Assembly (NCBI GenBank): GCA_900119625.1
Contig: FPKD01000002.1
Coordinates: forward strand, 124,001-188,000
Direction of reading: 5' to 3'
Origin: Olsenella sp. kh2p3
Lineage (GTDB): Bacteria > Actinomycetota > Coriobacteriia > Coriobacteriales > Atopobiaceae
DNA length: 64,000 nt
Made by a program: the position numbers and the translations under genes. Positions 1 through 8,910 of this stretch are shown one piece after another. The first letter of the stretch is position 1. Every line of letters starts with the position of its first letter. The notes under the pieces were generated by a model, which was not told the DNA's origin, did not search any database, and saw only the letters and a list, made by a program, of their open reading frames with translations.

Positions 1-716
1 GCGTCACCGTCCGTAGGGTCCTCTGGGCCCGTTGCCTCGGAGAGGGACTCTTCGTCCTCGGTGCCGTCGTCATCACCGAGGAGGTCACGCTCGTCGTCAA
101 TGTCGTCCGAGGCCTCCTCGAGCGTGGACTGAAGCGACCGCCCAGAGAGACGCTCGCGGATGAACTGCTTGGACTGCTCGTCCGGGGCAAAGTCCTCGAG
201 CGGCGGAAGGTCGCGGATGCTCCTCAGACCAAAACGCTCGAGGAAGGCTCGCGTGGTGCCAAAGAGCACCGCCTGGCCATGCTCGGCGTCGTGCCCCACC
301 TCGCGCACCAGGCCTTTCTCGCGCAGGGAAGCAATGACGCCGTCGGAGTTCACGCCGCGGATGGCGCGCACGCCCTCGCGCGAGACGGGCTGGTGGTAGG
401 CAATGACAGCCAGTGTCTCCAGCGCGGCCTGCGAGAGGCGCCGCTGGTCCCACGACAACACGTAATCGGCAACCTGGTCGTGAAACGCAGGGTGCGTGAA
501 GAGCCTCCAGCCACCTGCGACCTCGCGGAGCTGGAAGCCACGGTTTGCGTCGGCGTACTCGGCCGAGAGTTCCGCAAGCGCCGAGGCCACGTCACCCGGC
601 GCGGCGCCCGTGGCCTTTGCCAGGTCTGTTGCCGAGACGGAGTCATCGGACACGAGGAGCAGGGCCTCCAGGAGCCCCTTGAGCGAACCGTCCTCAAGCC
701 TCTCGAGACCTGCCAT
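1..716 (-). CDS. scpB: ScpB, segregation and condensation protein B (3' end beyond the window)
   Basis: ScpB is the winged-helix partner of the kleisin ScpA in the bacterial Smc-ScpAB condensin, which organises and segregates chromosomes. About 238 codons are visible from the ATG at 716, and the gene runs off the left edge without a stop. The family signature LSQAALETLAVIAYHQPVSR lies around residues 94-113. The last visible part is very acidic, a low-complexity tail common in actinobacterial ScpB. Its ATG shares one base with the scpA stop (TGATG), so the two are translationally coupled. The gene is intact as far as it can be read. Confidence 0.93.
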   Translation of the reverse strand, partial: MAGLERLEDGSLKGLLEALLLVSDDSVSATDLAKATGAAPGDVASALAELSAEYADANRGFQLREVAGGWRLFTHPAFHDQVADYVLSWDQRRLSQAALETLAVIAYHQPVSREGVRAIRGVNSDGVIASLREKGLVREVGHDAEHGQAVLFGTTRAFLERFGLRSIRDLPPLEDFAPDEQSKQFIRERLSGRSLQSTLEEASDDIDDERDLLGDDDGTEDEESLSEATGPEDPTDGD

Positions 717-1636
717 CACGCGTCCTTCCCCGTGTCATCCGCCTGCGCAACTTCGTCCTCGCCTGCGTCCAAAACGTCACCAAAGCCAAGCTCTTCCAGG
801 TCCTGCTCGCCCACGCCCTGCTCCTCCAGCTCGTAGATGACCGACTCGTCCATCTCGTAGGGAGTTGCCCCCTCCACGTGATCAAGATCGATCTCGCCAA
901 AGTTCCTCTCCTGGCGCATTCGAAGCTTGTCCCTATGGTAGAGGTCGAGCACGGCAAGGAAGTTTGCCACCACGACCTCGGGCTCACTCGAGCCGTCAAG
1001 AAGCTCAGAGAACGTGAGGTGCCCGCGGGAGCGCGCCAGTCTGTCGACCGAGGCAACCGTGAGCGCGATGGGCAGTCGCTTGGGCGCGATGTGCTCGGAC
1101 TCAAGAAGGAAGGTCTCGCGATGCGAGTCGATGTCGGCACAGATGACGGCAAGGCTCCGAAGCGTGATGCCCTCGAGGTAGTCGGGCATGAGCCCCAGGA
1201 ACTCCGGATCCGGTCCCACGGTGCGCGGCACCATGCGAGACTCAGCCTCCATGCGGCTGCCAAGTGCGGCGCCGGCATTCCGGAACTGCTTGTAGGTGAT
1301 GAGGCGAGCGATGAGCACCTCGCGCGCCTCATCGGGAGAGAGGCCCGCGAGGTCATCCTCCTCGTCCAGATCCTCCTCCCCAGCGTGCTGGGTGCGCGTG
1401 ACGCCGCCCTCGGGGACAAGCGCCGCAGCCTTCATGTCCAGAAGCGTGGAGGCAACCAGCACAAAGTCGCTCGCAACGTCCAAGTCCAGGTCGCTCATGC
1501 GCTCGACCTCGGCAAGGTATTGGTCTGCCACCTCGGCAACCGAGATGGAGCCAATGGCCACCTTCTGCCTGCTTACGAGCTGCAGCAGGAGGTCGAAGGG
1601 ACCCGTGTACGCATCTGTCTTCACACGCCACGACAT
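716..1636 (-). CDS. scpA: ScpA, segregation and condensation protein A (kleisin)
   Basis: This is the kleisin subunit bridging the Smc heads and binding ScpB. At 306 aa it is slightly longer than the usual 240-280. The N-terminal family motif YTGPFDLLLQLVSRQKV (residues 10-26) is followed by an acidic central insertion and a C-terminal winged-helix region. The ATG lies 6 nt after the stop of the upstream M50 protease gene, and the stop overlaps the scpB start. Together these indicate one operon: ABC-F, 99-aa protein, M50 protease, scpA, scpB. Confidence 0.95.
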   Translation of the reverse strand: MSWRVKTDAYTGPFDLLLQLVSRQKVAIGSISVAEVADQYLAEVERMSDLDLDVASDFVLVASTLLDMKAAALVPEGGVTRTQHAGEEDLDEEDDLAGLSPDEAREVLIARLITYKQFRNAGAALGSRMEAESRMVPRTVGPDPEFLGLMPDYLEGITLRSLAVICADIDSHRETFLLESEHIAPKRLPIALTVASVDRLARSRGHLTFSELLDGSSEPEVVVANFLAVLDLYHRDKLRMRQERNFGEIDLDHVEGATPYEMDESVIYELEEQGVGEQDLEELGFGDVLDAGEDEVAQADDTGKDA

Positions 1637-1642
1637 GTGCCG

Positions 1643-2350
1643 TTATGCCCCCATAAGAAGGTCGTAGAGGGAACCGGCCGTTGAATCGAGAATCCATCCC
1701 AGGGGATCGACGCCAAAGGCGTAGGGGATGAGGTAGAGCACCACGATGAGGATGGGCATGGCGTACTGCTGCACCTGGTAGTAGGCGCGACGAGAGCGCT
1801 TGCTCCTAAAGAGGGGCGAGATGACCTTGGAGCCGTCAAGCGGGGGCAGCGGGATGAGGTTGAAGCACATGAGCATGAGGTTCACGTAGACGTAGGTAGA
1901 GAGAATCATGAGGGTCCAGTACGCCACGTCATACCACGGGTCCACGGCAAGCGAGCCGGACTGGAGTCCGCTGGTAAATCCCCAGTAGGCAAGCCGCCAC
2001 ACGGCGGCGCCCGCAAGCGCCTGGAGGAAGTTGCAGACAGGCCCCGCAAGCGCCACCAGCGCCTCGTCGCGGTTGCTCGTCTTGGGGTCGAAGTTCATGG
2101 GGTTGTAGGGCACCGGCTTGGCGTAGGCAAAGATGGGCCCGCCAAAGGCGCCCATAATGAGCGGCAGGAGGATAGAGCCAAAGGGGTCGATGTGCGCGGC
2201 TGGGTTGAGCGTGAGGCGCCCGGCGCGCTTGGCCGTGGGGTCCCCAAGGCGGTTGGCCATCCAGCCATGGGCCACCTCGTGCGGAATGGCGGAGAGCATG
2301 ACGAGCCCAACCGAAATGAGAATCGAGATGATGCGCGAGGTCGAGAACAC
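1643..2350 (-). CDS. Site-2 protease family membrane metalloprotease (peptidase M50)
   Basis: This is a small intramembrane zinc protease of the M50/S2P family, 235 aa with several membrane segments. The catalytic HEVAH is at residues 24-28 inside the first helix. The third ligand motif NLIPLPPLDG is at 164-173. The AHIDPFGSILLP stretch near residue 52 is typical of the compact YwhC-like subfamily without a PDZ domain. The start is GTG at 2350, preceded by AAAGGGGCG. Placement next to scpAB is common in Gram-positive bacteria. The substrate is unknown. It is distinct from the PDZ-containing RseP encoded at 36-37 kb. Confidence 0.9.
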   Translation of the reverse strand: MFSTSRIISILISVGLVMLSAIPHEVAHGWMANRLGDPTAKRAGRLTLNPAAHIDPFGSILLPLIMGAFGGPIFAYAKPVPYNPMNFDPKTSNRDEALVALAGPVCNFLQALAGAAVWRLAYWGFTSGLQSGSLAVDPWYDVAYWTLMILSTYVYVNLMLMCFNLIPLPPLDGSKVISPLFRSKRSRRAYYQVQQYAMPILIVVLYLIPYAFGVDPLGWILDSTAGSLYDLLMGA

Positions 2351-2369
2351 GTCTTCGCCCCTTTCTGGC

Positions 2370-2669
2370 CTAGATGCGATAGGCGGCCCTTGCGAGGAGC
2401 CAGTCTATGACAAAGAGCGCAACCGCGACAAGGGCGAAGTCTCCCCTGAATGCCCCGCCCATGGGCGTGCGAAAGACGAGTACCCCCTGGATGGGCTGGG
2501 GAATCGCTCCAGTCGCAAGCCCATTCACACCGAGAAGCGCTGTGTGGAGCGTACCCACGTCAAACGAGTCGACAACCACCAGCACGCAGAGCGCCACGGC
2601 AAGCACACGCACGACAACCGTAACAGCGTTGAGGGCTGTGCGCACTCCCATGCGCAAGGGGCTAAGCAT
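2370..2669 (-). CDS. Hypothetical small membrane protein
   Basis: This is a 99-aa hydrophobic protein with two or three predicted membrane segments: one around residues 15-35 and one near the C-terminus, [20 protein letters not shown]. The ATG at 2669 overlaps the last 8 nt of the ABC-F gene, which suggests translational coupling. A second ATG at 2651 is possible. Its size and topology recall YggT-like proteins, but I do not see a motif that proves this. It is encoded between a ribosome-associated ATPase and a membrane protease, and its function is unknown. Confidence 0.7.
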   Translation of the reverse strand: MLSPLRMGVRTALNAVTVVVRVLAVALCVLVVVDSFDVGTLHTALLGVNGLATGAIPQPIQGVLVFRTPMGGAFRGDFALVAVALFVIDWLLARAAYRI

Positions 2670-4665
2670 CCTGCTCGCCCGCCTCCATAGCCTCGGAGAG
2701 CTCGAGCCATTCCTGCTCGAGGGCGGGGATCTTCTTGGAGAGTGCGTTGTACTCGCCCATGCACTTGTTGAAGCGGTCGGTGTCGTTGTAGAGCTCCTCG
2801 TCGGCCATGAGCGTCACAAGCTCGTTGTAGCGGTCGTGCGCGGGGCCAAGGGCCGCCTCGACCTCCTGCAGGCGCTTCTTGGTCTTACGGAGCGCCTTGC
2901 TCCTGCGGTTGCGCTCCTCGGCCTCGGCGCGGCGCTGCTCCTTGGTCTTGACGTTGCGGCCCGAGGTCTGGTCGGGAGCCTCGCTCGCTACCGGTGCGGC
3001 CTTTGCCTGCGCCGCCTTGCTCGTGGGCACATCCTGCCCAGCGGCAGCGGCCTCGAGCTCGGCGCGCTTGAACTGGTAGTACTCGTAGTCGCCGTCGTAG
3101 AGCGTCACCTTGTGGTCGCGCACGTCGACCACCTTGTTGGCCACGGCGCGTACGAGGTGCTCGTCGTGGGAGATGAGCACGATGGTACCGGGGAAGTGAA
3201 CGAGGGCCTGCTCAAGCACGTCGACCGAGTCGATGTCGAGGTGGTTGGTGGGCTCGTCGAGGCAGAGCAGCGGGTCTGGAGCCACGAGCATCTTGGCGAG
3301 AGCGAGACGTGCCTTCTCGCCACCGGAGAGCACGGAGACCCGCTTGTCCACGTCATCCCCGTGGAAGAGGAAGGCGCCCAGGAGCCGACGCTCCTCGGAG
3401 GTGGTCCAGCCAGGGGCCACGGCGTCCATCTCCTGGAGGACGGTGTTTGCGGGGTCGAGCTGCTCCAGCTGGTGCTGGGCGTAGTAGGCGCAGGTCACGT
3501 TCTGACCAAGCTCAACCGAGCCGGCGTCGGGCGAGAGGTGCCCGTTGATGAGCTTCATGAGCGTGGACTTGCCGGCGCCGTTGGGGCCCACGAGCGCCAC
3601 GTGGTCGCCGCGGTAGAGCGTGAGGTCAACGTGGTCGTAGACGTGGTTCTCGCCAAAGGACTTCGCGACGTCCTCCAGCTTCACCACCATGTCACCGGTG
3701 CGGGGCGGGTCCGGGAACGAGAAGTGCACCTTCTTCGAGCCCTCAGGCAAAATGACGAGCTCACTCTTGATCTGTTCGATGCGCTTCATGCGCTCCTGGG
3801 CCTGGGCGGCCTTCGTGGGCTTGTAGCGGAACTTGTCGACAAAGACCTGCATGTGGGCGATCTCTCGCTCCTGGGCCGCGCGCTTGGCGCGCATCTGCTC
3901 GAGGTTGTCCTCGCGCTGGCGCAGGTAGTCGGAGTAGTTGCCCGTGTAGGTGGTGAGGCGGCGGTTCTCGACGGCCGCCACGTGGGAGACGCAGGCGTCC
4001 ATGAAGGAGCGGTCGTGGGAGACGAGAAGCACCGCGCCGTCGTAGGCTGCGAGGAAGTGCTCGAGCCACTGGACGCTCTCAAGGTCGAGGTGGTTGGTGG
4101 GCTCGTCGAGAAGGAGCAGGTCGGGGTGGCGGAGCAACAGCTTGGAGAGGGCGATGCGCATCTGCCAGCCGCCAGAGAAGTCAGCGGCAGGCTTGTCGAA
4201 GTCCTCTATGGGAAAGCCCAGGCCGCCGAGGATCTGGCGCGCGCGGGCGTCGAGCTCGTAGCCGCCCAGGCGCTCGAAGCGGTCCTGGGCGTGGCCGTAG
4301 TCCTCGAGCAGGCGGTCGAGCTCGGGGCCGGGCTTTGTGGTAGAGATCTTCGCCTCGAGCTCGGCAACGCGGCGCTCCCAGCCCTTGACCTCGTGCGCGG
4401 AGTCCACGACCTCCTGGAGGGCGGTCTTCTCACCGTCGATCTTGGTCTCCTGCTCGAGGTAGCCAACGGTGGTCTCCTTTGCAAAGGAGACGGTGCCCTC
4501 GTCAGGTGACTCCTGACCCATGATGATCTTGAGGAGCGTTGTCTTGCCGGCACCGTTGGGGCCAACCAAAGCCCAGCGCTCACCTGCGTTGAGCTGCAGC
4601 GTTGCCTGTGTGTAGAGGACTCTTCCGCCAAACGACTTGGTAATCTTGTCTGCGAGTGCTATCAC
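2662..4665 (-). CDS. ABC-F family ATPase (ribosome-associated, two ABC domains)
   Basis: This is a soluble tandem-ABC ATPase of the ABC-F class, which acts on the ribosome in translation or antibiotic protection and not in transport. The first ABC has Walker A GPNGAGKT (residues 35-42), signature FSGGWQ and Walker [13 protein letters not shown]. The second has [16 protein letters not shown] and [12 protein letters not shown]. There are no membrane segments. A C-terminal coiled coil resembles Uup/YdiF. I chose the GTG at 4665 (667 aa) because GAGGGG precedes it and the family N-terminus ([14 protein letters not shown]) starts there. An upstream frame reaching 4758 runs through the repeat-rich leader. 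Which ABC-F subtype it belongs to is not determined. Confidence 0.93.
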   Translation of the reverse strand: MIALADKITKSFGGRVLYTQATLQLNAGERWALVGPNGAGKTTLLKIIMGQESPDEGTVSFAKETTVGYLEQETKIDGEKTALQEVVDSAHEVKGWERRVAELEAKISTTKPGPELDRLLEDYGHAQDRFERLGGYELDARARQILGGLGFPIEDFDKPAADFSGGWQMRIALSKLLLRHPDLLLLDEPTNHLDLESVQWLEHFLAAYDGAVLLVSHDRSFMDACVSHVAAVENRRLTTYTGNYSDYLRQREDNLEQMRAKRAAQEREIAHMQVFVDKFRYKPTKAAQAQERMKRIEQIKSELVILPEGSKKVHFSFPDPPRTGDMVVKLEDVAKSFGENHVYDHVDLTLYRGDHVALVGPNGAGKSTLMKLINGHLSPDAGSVELGQNVTCAYYAQHQLEQLDPANTVLQEMDAVAPGWTTSEERRLLGAFLFHGDDVDKRVSVLSGGEKARLALAKMLVAPDPLLCLDEPTNHLDIDSVDVLEQALVHFPGTIVLISHDEHLVRAVANKVVDVRDHKVTLYDGDYEYYQFKRAELEAAAAGQDVPTSKAAQAKAAPVASEAPDQTSGRNVKTKEQRRAEAEERNRRSKALRKTKKRLQEVEAALGPAHDRYNELVTLMADEELYNDTDRFNKCMGEYNALSKKIPALEQEWLELSEAMEAGEQDA

Positions 4666-4738
4666 GTGAACCCCTCGGGATGCCAAATTTGCCAAGGGGT
4701 GAGTATACGGTACGCTCATGCAGAAGAGGTGTGCCTGC

Positions 4739-4814
4739 GGGATTCGTTTGCCGGGCAACGGAATCCCACTACCTGGTAATGAAATCCCATTACCGAAATC
4801 CCATTACCAGGTAG
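4739..4814 (-). repeat. Repeat and double-hairpin leader upstream of the ABC-F gene
   Basis: Two tandem perfect 14-bp units GAAATCCCATTACC (4781-4794 and 4795-4808, plus-strand reading) and a degenerate one at 4760-4773 occupy the leader. They sit inside two inverted repeats. The first has 13-bp perfect arms at 4769-4781 and 4802-4814 (CTACCTGGTAATG). The second, at 4739-4767, has 13-bp arms with two mismatches and a 3-nt loop. In the ABC-F transcript these would form two consecutive hairpins about 75-150 nt before the GTG. ABC-F genes are often controlled by leader attenuation, so this may be a regulatory leader. It could also contain the terminator of the VOC gene that ends at 4827, though there is no U-run. 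Confidence 0.6.
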
Positions 4815-4826
4815 ATCAATCCCGCG

Positions 4827-5204
4827 CTAGTCGTCTACCGTGATGTGGATGGAGAAGCCTGCAATCTCATCCTTGAAGTAGATGAGGTGGGTGGAACCGT
4901 CTGGGAACTTGGCGCGGGACTCCTCGTTGAACTCGAAGCCGCGATCCTCGAACCACTTCTGCGCGGCGTCGATGTCATCCACGTGGAAGCCAATGTGGCC
5001 TTTCTCGCCACGCCCGGCGCCCTTCATGATTTCGATGTAGGTGTCAACAAAATAGGAAGGCGCAAGCTCCGTTGTGCCAAGGCCCAGAAGGGCCGCCAGT
5101 TGCTTGGTGATCTTCTCGGCCTTCTCCGGCGTGCCGCCATTAATGCCCACGTGCGCAAGGCGCAGACCGAGTGCCTTCTTAGGATCTTCCTCCGTGGCTG
5201 CCAT
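4827..5204 (-). CDS. VOC superfamily protein (glyoxalase/bleomycin-resistance fold)
   Basis: This is a 125-aa single-domain protein of the vicinal-oxygen-chelate fold. It has the paired beta-alpha-beta pattern: HVGIN near the start, YIEIMKG in the middle, then GHIGFHVDDIDAA and a C-terminal LIYFKDEIAGFSIHI strand. From memory, it looks like the VOC domain that some Firmicutes fuse to KDPG aldolase, but the fusion partner is absent here. The ATG at 5204 has GGAGGGG 9 nt upstream, so the longer open frame to 5300 is not used. Metal ligands cannot be assigned with confidence and the substrate is unknown. Confidence 0.82.
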   Translation of the reverse strand: MAATEEDPKKALGLRLAHVGINGGTPEKAEKITKQLAALLGLGTTELAPSYFVDTYIEIMKGAGRGEKGHIGFHVDDIDAAQKWFEDRGFEFNEESRAKFPDGSTHLIYFKDEIAGFSIHITVDD

Positions 5205-5324
5205 GAAAACCAACCCCTCCCGCGCTTTGAATGTCCCACATGCTAACGAGCTCCATGTCCCTTTAGTATATGGGACCTGTTTGGATACGCGAGCGCCCAT
5301 GAAGACCGCTGCAGCACATTACCA

Positions 5325-6998
5325 TCAAACTGGCAATTCGAGTCCGGTCTTCAATCCGAAAAATAGTGCAGCACTAAGTCCGGATACGAAAAAGAACGAG
5401 AAGGCCAGGGTGCTGTCCCAATCGCTGCCATTGCTATGCGCTATGGCAAAGACGATGAAAAGCAGTATCAAAGACCCAATGAAGAATATGAGGCTTCCAA
5501 TATAGGCTCCCTTGCAAAAGAAGCTGAGAAAGTCCTCCTTGAAGTATCGTTTGTCTCCCTCGAGTGCATACACAACGGCTGCGCAAACAGCCGGTGAAAG
5601 CAAGACGAGGTAACTGGGGTTATCAAATGAAGCCAAGCTAATCCCGCTGGGCGTTGGATAGAATTTGATGGCAACCATAGAAGCCAACAGCGCAATCACC
5701 AGAAGTGCCCAAATAACGCCCACTACCGCAGAAAGCCCGGACAAAAATGACTCTGCAGAAGTCTTATCGCGCTGAGACGCCTCTTCGTCTGTGACTGGCG
5801 TCGCCTGCACCCTGCTAGTCGCCACGCCATCGATTCTCATTGCTGCATTGTTATTAGCATAGTCGGACATAGGGTCTTGTCCGGTTATGCGTTCTGGCTG
5901 ACGATCCGTGCCGGTCCAACCCGAACCAACCGTTTGCTCAGGTGACTCGGCTTGAGCCTCATCTGCTCTTCCAGGGACGGCGCCGAATTCCTTTCCAATT
6001 GTAGCTTCCCCGGTTTCTTCCCAATTGGTGTCGCGCGAATCTGGCTGAGGGTCTGTACTAACCTGGATTGGCTCCACCGATTCCGATGTGGTGACTTTCC
6101 CGTCAAGGAACGCATCCAGGTCCGCCGCCATCTCCGCGGCGCTCTGGTAGCGGTCCCCCGGCCTGTAGGCGCAGGCCTTGAGGACTATGCGTGCGAGCTC
6201 GGGCGGGCAGCTGTCGGGGGCGGGGATCGGCTCGCCCCCTAGCCTCCTCGCCTCTGCCCGGGCGGCGCCCTCCGGCCCCATCCTCCCCTCCGGCATGAAC
6301 GGGAGGCGGTACCCGTCGAGCAGCCACCACATAACAAGGCCGAGCGAGTAGATGTCGACGGTCTGGTTGTAGTGGTCGTGACGGATGACCTCGGGCGCCA
6401 TGAAGCTTTGAGTGCCTGCCACGGTCGCGGTTCGCGTGCCCTCAAGGGTGCGGGCCACGCCGAAGTCGCCGAGCTTGAAGTTGCCCCACTCGTCCACCAT
6501 GATGTTCTCGGGCTTCACGTCGCGGTGGACGATGCCTCGGGACTCGCAGGCCGAGAGGGCTCGCGCTACGTCGCGGCCGATGCGAGCCGCGTCACGGACG
6601 GCGATTTCCTTTCCCCGTACCCACCTGGTGAGCGGCGTCAGGAGCTCCATGCGTATGAGGACGTCGTAGCCGGGGCCGCCCCTGCGCGCGACCTTCGCGA
6701 CGTCCCTGACCGAGACGACGTTGGGGTGCGAGAGGCCGGCCATGAGCTGGTACTCCCCGAGCATGGAGTCTGCCCTGCTGCTGTAGGTCGTAGAGAGGGT
6801 GTCCTCGTCGTAGCCCAGGGAGAGGGAGTCGTCCCAGCCCTCCTCCGGGGGCACTCCCACCACCTTGAGCGCGCAGCGCTCCGGCTTCCCCGCAAGCTCG
6901 CGCTCAATCTCCCACACGCTTCCGTAGGAGCCTCGGCCGAGCAGACGGACCGCCCGCCAGCCGGGCCAGGGGATCTCTACGTCTAGGGTCTCAGACAT
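5325..6998 (-). CDS. Serine/threonine kinase 1 of the T7SS locus, with four C-terminal membrane helices
   Basis: This is a 557-aa Hanks-type kinase with every catalytic element present: glycine loop GRGSYG (21-26), Lys45, HRD 158-160, DFG 178-180, APE 201-203 and the activation-loop stretch TRTATVAGT. An IPWPGW tag precedes the kinase domain, as in its paralogues. The linker holds two Thr motifs, EATIGK (Thr333) and QTVGSG (Thr356). Four membrane helices follow (about 424-445, 462-480, 498-520, 530-550). The start at ATG 6998 has AGGAG upstream; the longer frame to 7022 lacks one. It is the last gene of the locus. It shares blocks of identical DNA with kinases 2 and 6. Target proteins are unknown; EssC FHA docking is inferred. 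Confidence 0.93.
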   Translation of the reverse strand: MSETLDVEIPWPGWRAVRLLGRGSYGSVWEIERELAGKPERCALKVVGVPPEEGWDDSLSLGYDEDTLSTTYSSRADSMLGEYQLMAGLSHPNVVSVRDVAKVARRGGPGYDVLIRMELLTPLTRWVRGKEIAVRDAARIGRDVARALSACESRGIVHRDVKPENIMVDEWGNFKLGDFGVARTLEGTRTATVAGTQSFMAPEVIRHDHYNQTVDIYSLGLVMWWLLDGYRLPFMPEGRMGPEGAARAEARRLGGEPIPAPDSCPPELARIVLKACAYRPGDRYQSAAEMAADLDAFLDGKVTTSESVEPIQVSTDPQPDSRDTNWEETGEATIGKEFGAVPGRADEAQAESPEQTVGSGWTGTDRQPERITGQDPMSDYANNNAAMRIDGVATSRVQATPVTDEEASQRDKTSAESFLSGLSAVVGVIWALLVIALLASMVAIKFYPTPSGISLASFDNPSYLVLLSPAVCAAVVYALEGDKRYFKEDFLSFFCKGAYIGSLIFFIGSLILLFIVFAIAHSNGSDWDSTLAFSFFFVSGLSAALFFGLKTGLELPV

Positions 6999-7033
6999 GG
7001 CTACTCTCCTGATTGAATCCATTTCGAGAGGTG

Positions 7034-7140
7034 CTAATGATTTGAAAATAAATTCCTGCGTTTGCTGATAACGACGTCCAAACGGTAAATAGCCACGGCG
7101 CAGATGACAAACATTGCCCCAAGCAGCAATGACATCTTTG
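7034..7140 (-). pseudogene. Frameshifted remnant of the fourth membrane helix of kinase 2
   Basis: Directly after the TAG of kinase 2, another frame continues open to a TAG at 7034-7036. Its translation (NGDAYASLAKMSLLLGAMF, followed by a hydrophobic stretch) aligns with the last helix of kinase 1 (NGSDWDSTLAFSFFF and onward). This indicates a small insertion or deletion somewhere around 7150-7190 that threw kinase 2 out of frame and removed its final helix. The remnant has no start of its own beyond an internal ATG without a ribosome site. A sequencing error is an alternative explanation. Confidence 0.6.
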
Positions 7141-8865
7141 CTAGCGAAGCGTATGCATCGCCATTGAAATCAGCCCATATACAAGCACGAGAGCAAAGAG
7201 GCAGCTTGCGCAAACAGCTCCACGCAGAAACGTGCCGAGAAAATCTTCCTTGAAGTACTGCTTGTTTCTCTCGGCCTTATACATGAGGCCAGCGCAGACT
7301 ACCGGCGAGAACAAGAGCGAGAACAAGACGATGTAGTCAGGGGGCTGCCCGTTTTGGAAACTTGAGATCATATCTCCGGGCTCTGAAATGAATATTACAA
7401 TTATTAATACTATGAGCATTATCCAGAGGAAACCACAGACAGTTGAAAGACCCGCACAGAACGACTCCGCCTTGGTCTTTTTGCGCTCGGCAGGCTCGCC
7501 GAGCAAGTCCGCCAGTGGAAAGAACGCTCCAAAAGCCGCATCGTCCTTGGTCTTTTTGCGCTCGGCAGACTCGTCGAACAAGTCCGCAAAGAACGCTCGC
7601 AAAGCCGCATCGTCCAAAGCTGGCGGCACGCTAGGCTTGGCTGTTGGACCATTGGCGGGCTTGCTTGGCGGCACGCTGGGCTTGGCTGTTGGACCCTCGG
7701 CGGGCTTGGGGATCCTCCTGGTTGTCGGGGTCACGGTAGCGTGTGGAGACTGGCCGCTCGTCGGTGTCCTGCCCACGGTTGCCGGCTCGTCATGATAAGA
7801 GTTTGCATGCCTAGCCGAATTGACGCCGAATCCCTTCCCCACGGTGGCGTCGGTCGTCTCACCCCAGTCGGTGTCGTTGGGGGCACCGGCGTTAGGGCTG
7901 CTCTGTTGCACGGCAACGTCCACCTCGGCCCTTGGGGTTACAGTGGCGCCTGATGGGACGCCGCCGGCTAGGAACTCCTCGAGGTCGGCAACCATCTCGG
8001 CAGCGGATTGGTAGCGGTCCTCAGGCCGGAATGCGCAGGCGCGAAGGACGATGCGGGCGAACGCGTTGGGGCAGCCGGCCGGCGCGGGGATACTCTCGCC
8101 CGCAAGCCTCCGGGCCTCCGCGCGGGCGACGTCGCCGGAGGCAAGCCTGCCCGCGGGCATGAACGGTAGCCTGTAGTTGTCGAGCATCCACCACATGACG
8201 AGGCCCAGGGAGTAGATGTCGACGGTCTGGTTGTAGTGGTCGTGACGGATGACCTCCGGCGCCATGTAGGTCTCGGTGCCGGCCATGGTTGCGGTTCGCG
8301 TGCCCTCCAGGGTGCGGGCCACGCCGAAGTCGCCGAGCTTGAAGTTGCCCCACTCGTCCACCATGATGTTCTCGGGCTTCACGTCGCGGTGGACGATGCC
8401 CCTCTCCTCGCAGGCTTCGAGTGCCTTGGCAATGTCGAGGCCGATGCGAGCCGCGTCACGGACGGCGATTTCCTTTCCCCGTGCCCACCTGGTGAGCGGC
8501 GTCAGGAGCTCCATGCGGATGAGGACGTCGTAGCCGGGGCCGCCCGCGCGCGCGACCTTAGCGAAGTCCCTGCACGAGACCACGTTGGGGTGCGAGGAGA
8601 GCCCAGCCATGAGGCGGTACTCCCTCAGCACCGCGTCCGCTCTCTCATCGTATGTGGCAGAGAGGGTCCCCTCGTCATATCCAAGGCCGAGCGAGTCATC
8701 GGCTTCGCCTTCCGGGGGCACGCCTATCACCTTGAGCGCACCGCGTTCGGAATCGCCCGCCACATCGCGCTCAATCTCCCAAACGCTGCCGTAGGTACCG
8801 TGCCCCAGACGGCTCACCACGCGCCAGCCGGGCCAGGGGATCTTTATAGCGGACGATTCTTCCAT
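7141..8865 (-). CDS. Serine/threonine kinase 2 of the T7SS locus, membrane-anchored, C-terminus frameshifted
   Basis: This 574-aa kinase has an intact catalytic core: GHGTYG 21-26, HRD 159-161, DFG 179-181, APE 202-204. The linker has TDWGETTDATVGK (Thr341) and PATVG (Thr363), then a duplicated GPTAKPSVPP (391-400, 406-415) and a duplicated AERKKTK (434-440, 459-465). Three membrane helices remain (about 476-494, 511-529, 548-570). The KQYFKEDFLG segment matches KRYFKEDFLS of kinase 1, so the two membrane tails are homologous. The fourth helix is lost to a frameshift (see the remnant downstream). The start is ATG 8865. Its central DNA is identical to kinase 1 over 92 bp and to kinase 3 over the adjoining 47 bp. 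Confidence 0.92.
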   Translation of the reverse strand: MEESSAIKIPWPGWRVVSRLGHGTYGSVWEIERDVAGDSERGALKVIGVPPEGEADDSLGLGYDEGTLSATYDERADAVLREYRLMAGLSSHPNVVSCRDFAKVARAGGPGYDVLIRMELLTPLTRWARGKEIAVRDAARIGLDIAKALEACEERGIVHRDVKPENIMVDEWGNFKLGDFGVARTLEGTRTATMAGTETYMAPEVIRHDHYNQTVDIYSLGLVMWWMLDNYRLPFMPAGRLASGDVARAEARRLAGESIPAPAGCPNAFARIVLRACAFRPEDRYQSAAEMVADLEEFLAGGVPSGATVTPRAEVDVAVQQSSPNAGAPNDTDWGETTDATVGKGFGVNSARHANSYHDEPATVGRTPTSGQSPHATVTPTTRRIPKPAEGPTAKPSVPPSKPANGPTAKPSVPPALDDAALRAFFADLFDESAERKKTKDDAAFGAFFPLADLLGEPAERKKTKAESFCAGLSTVCGFLWIMLIVLIIVIFISEPGDMISSFQNGQPPDYIVLFSLLFSPVVCAGLMYKAERNKQYFKEDFLGTFLRGAVCASCLFALVLVYGLISMAMHTLR

Positions 8866-8910
8866 CTTCTACCTACATCTCAATTTCATTGTCCAGGTCC
8901 AAAACTTGGT

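Noticed and set aside
2407..4509. A 700-codon plus-strand open frame opposite the ABC-F gene
   Set aside because: It is a shadow frame produced by codon bias; the minus-strand ABC-F has all its motifs.
4739..4814. Possible CRISPR array
   Set aside because: The units are only 14 bp, adjacent and part of inverted repeats. There are no unique spacers and no cas genes in the window.
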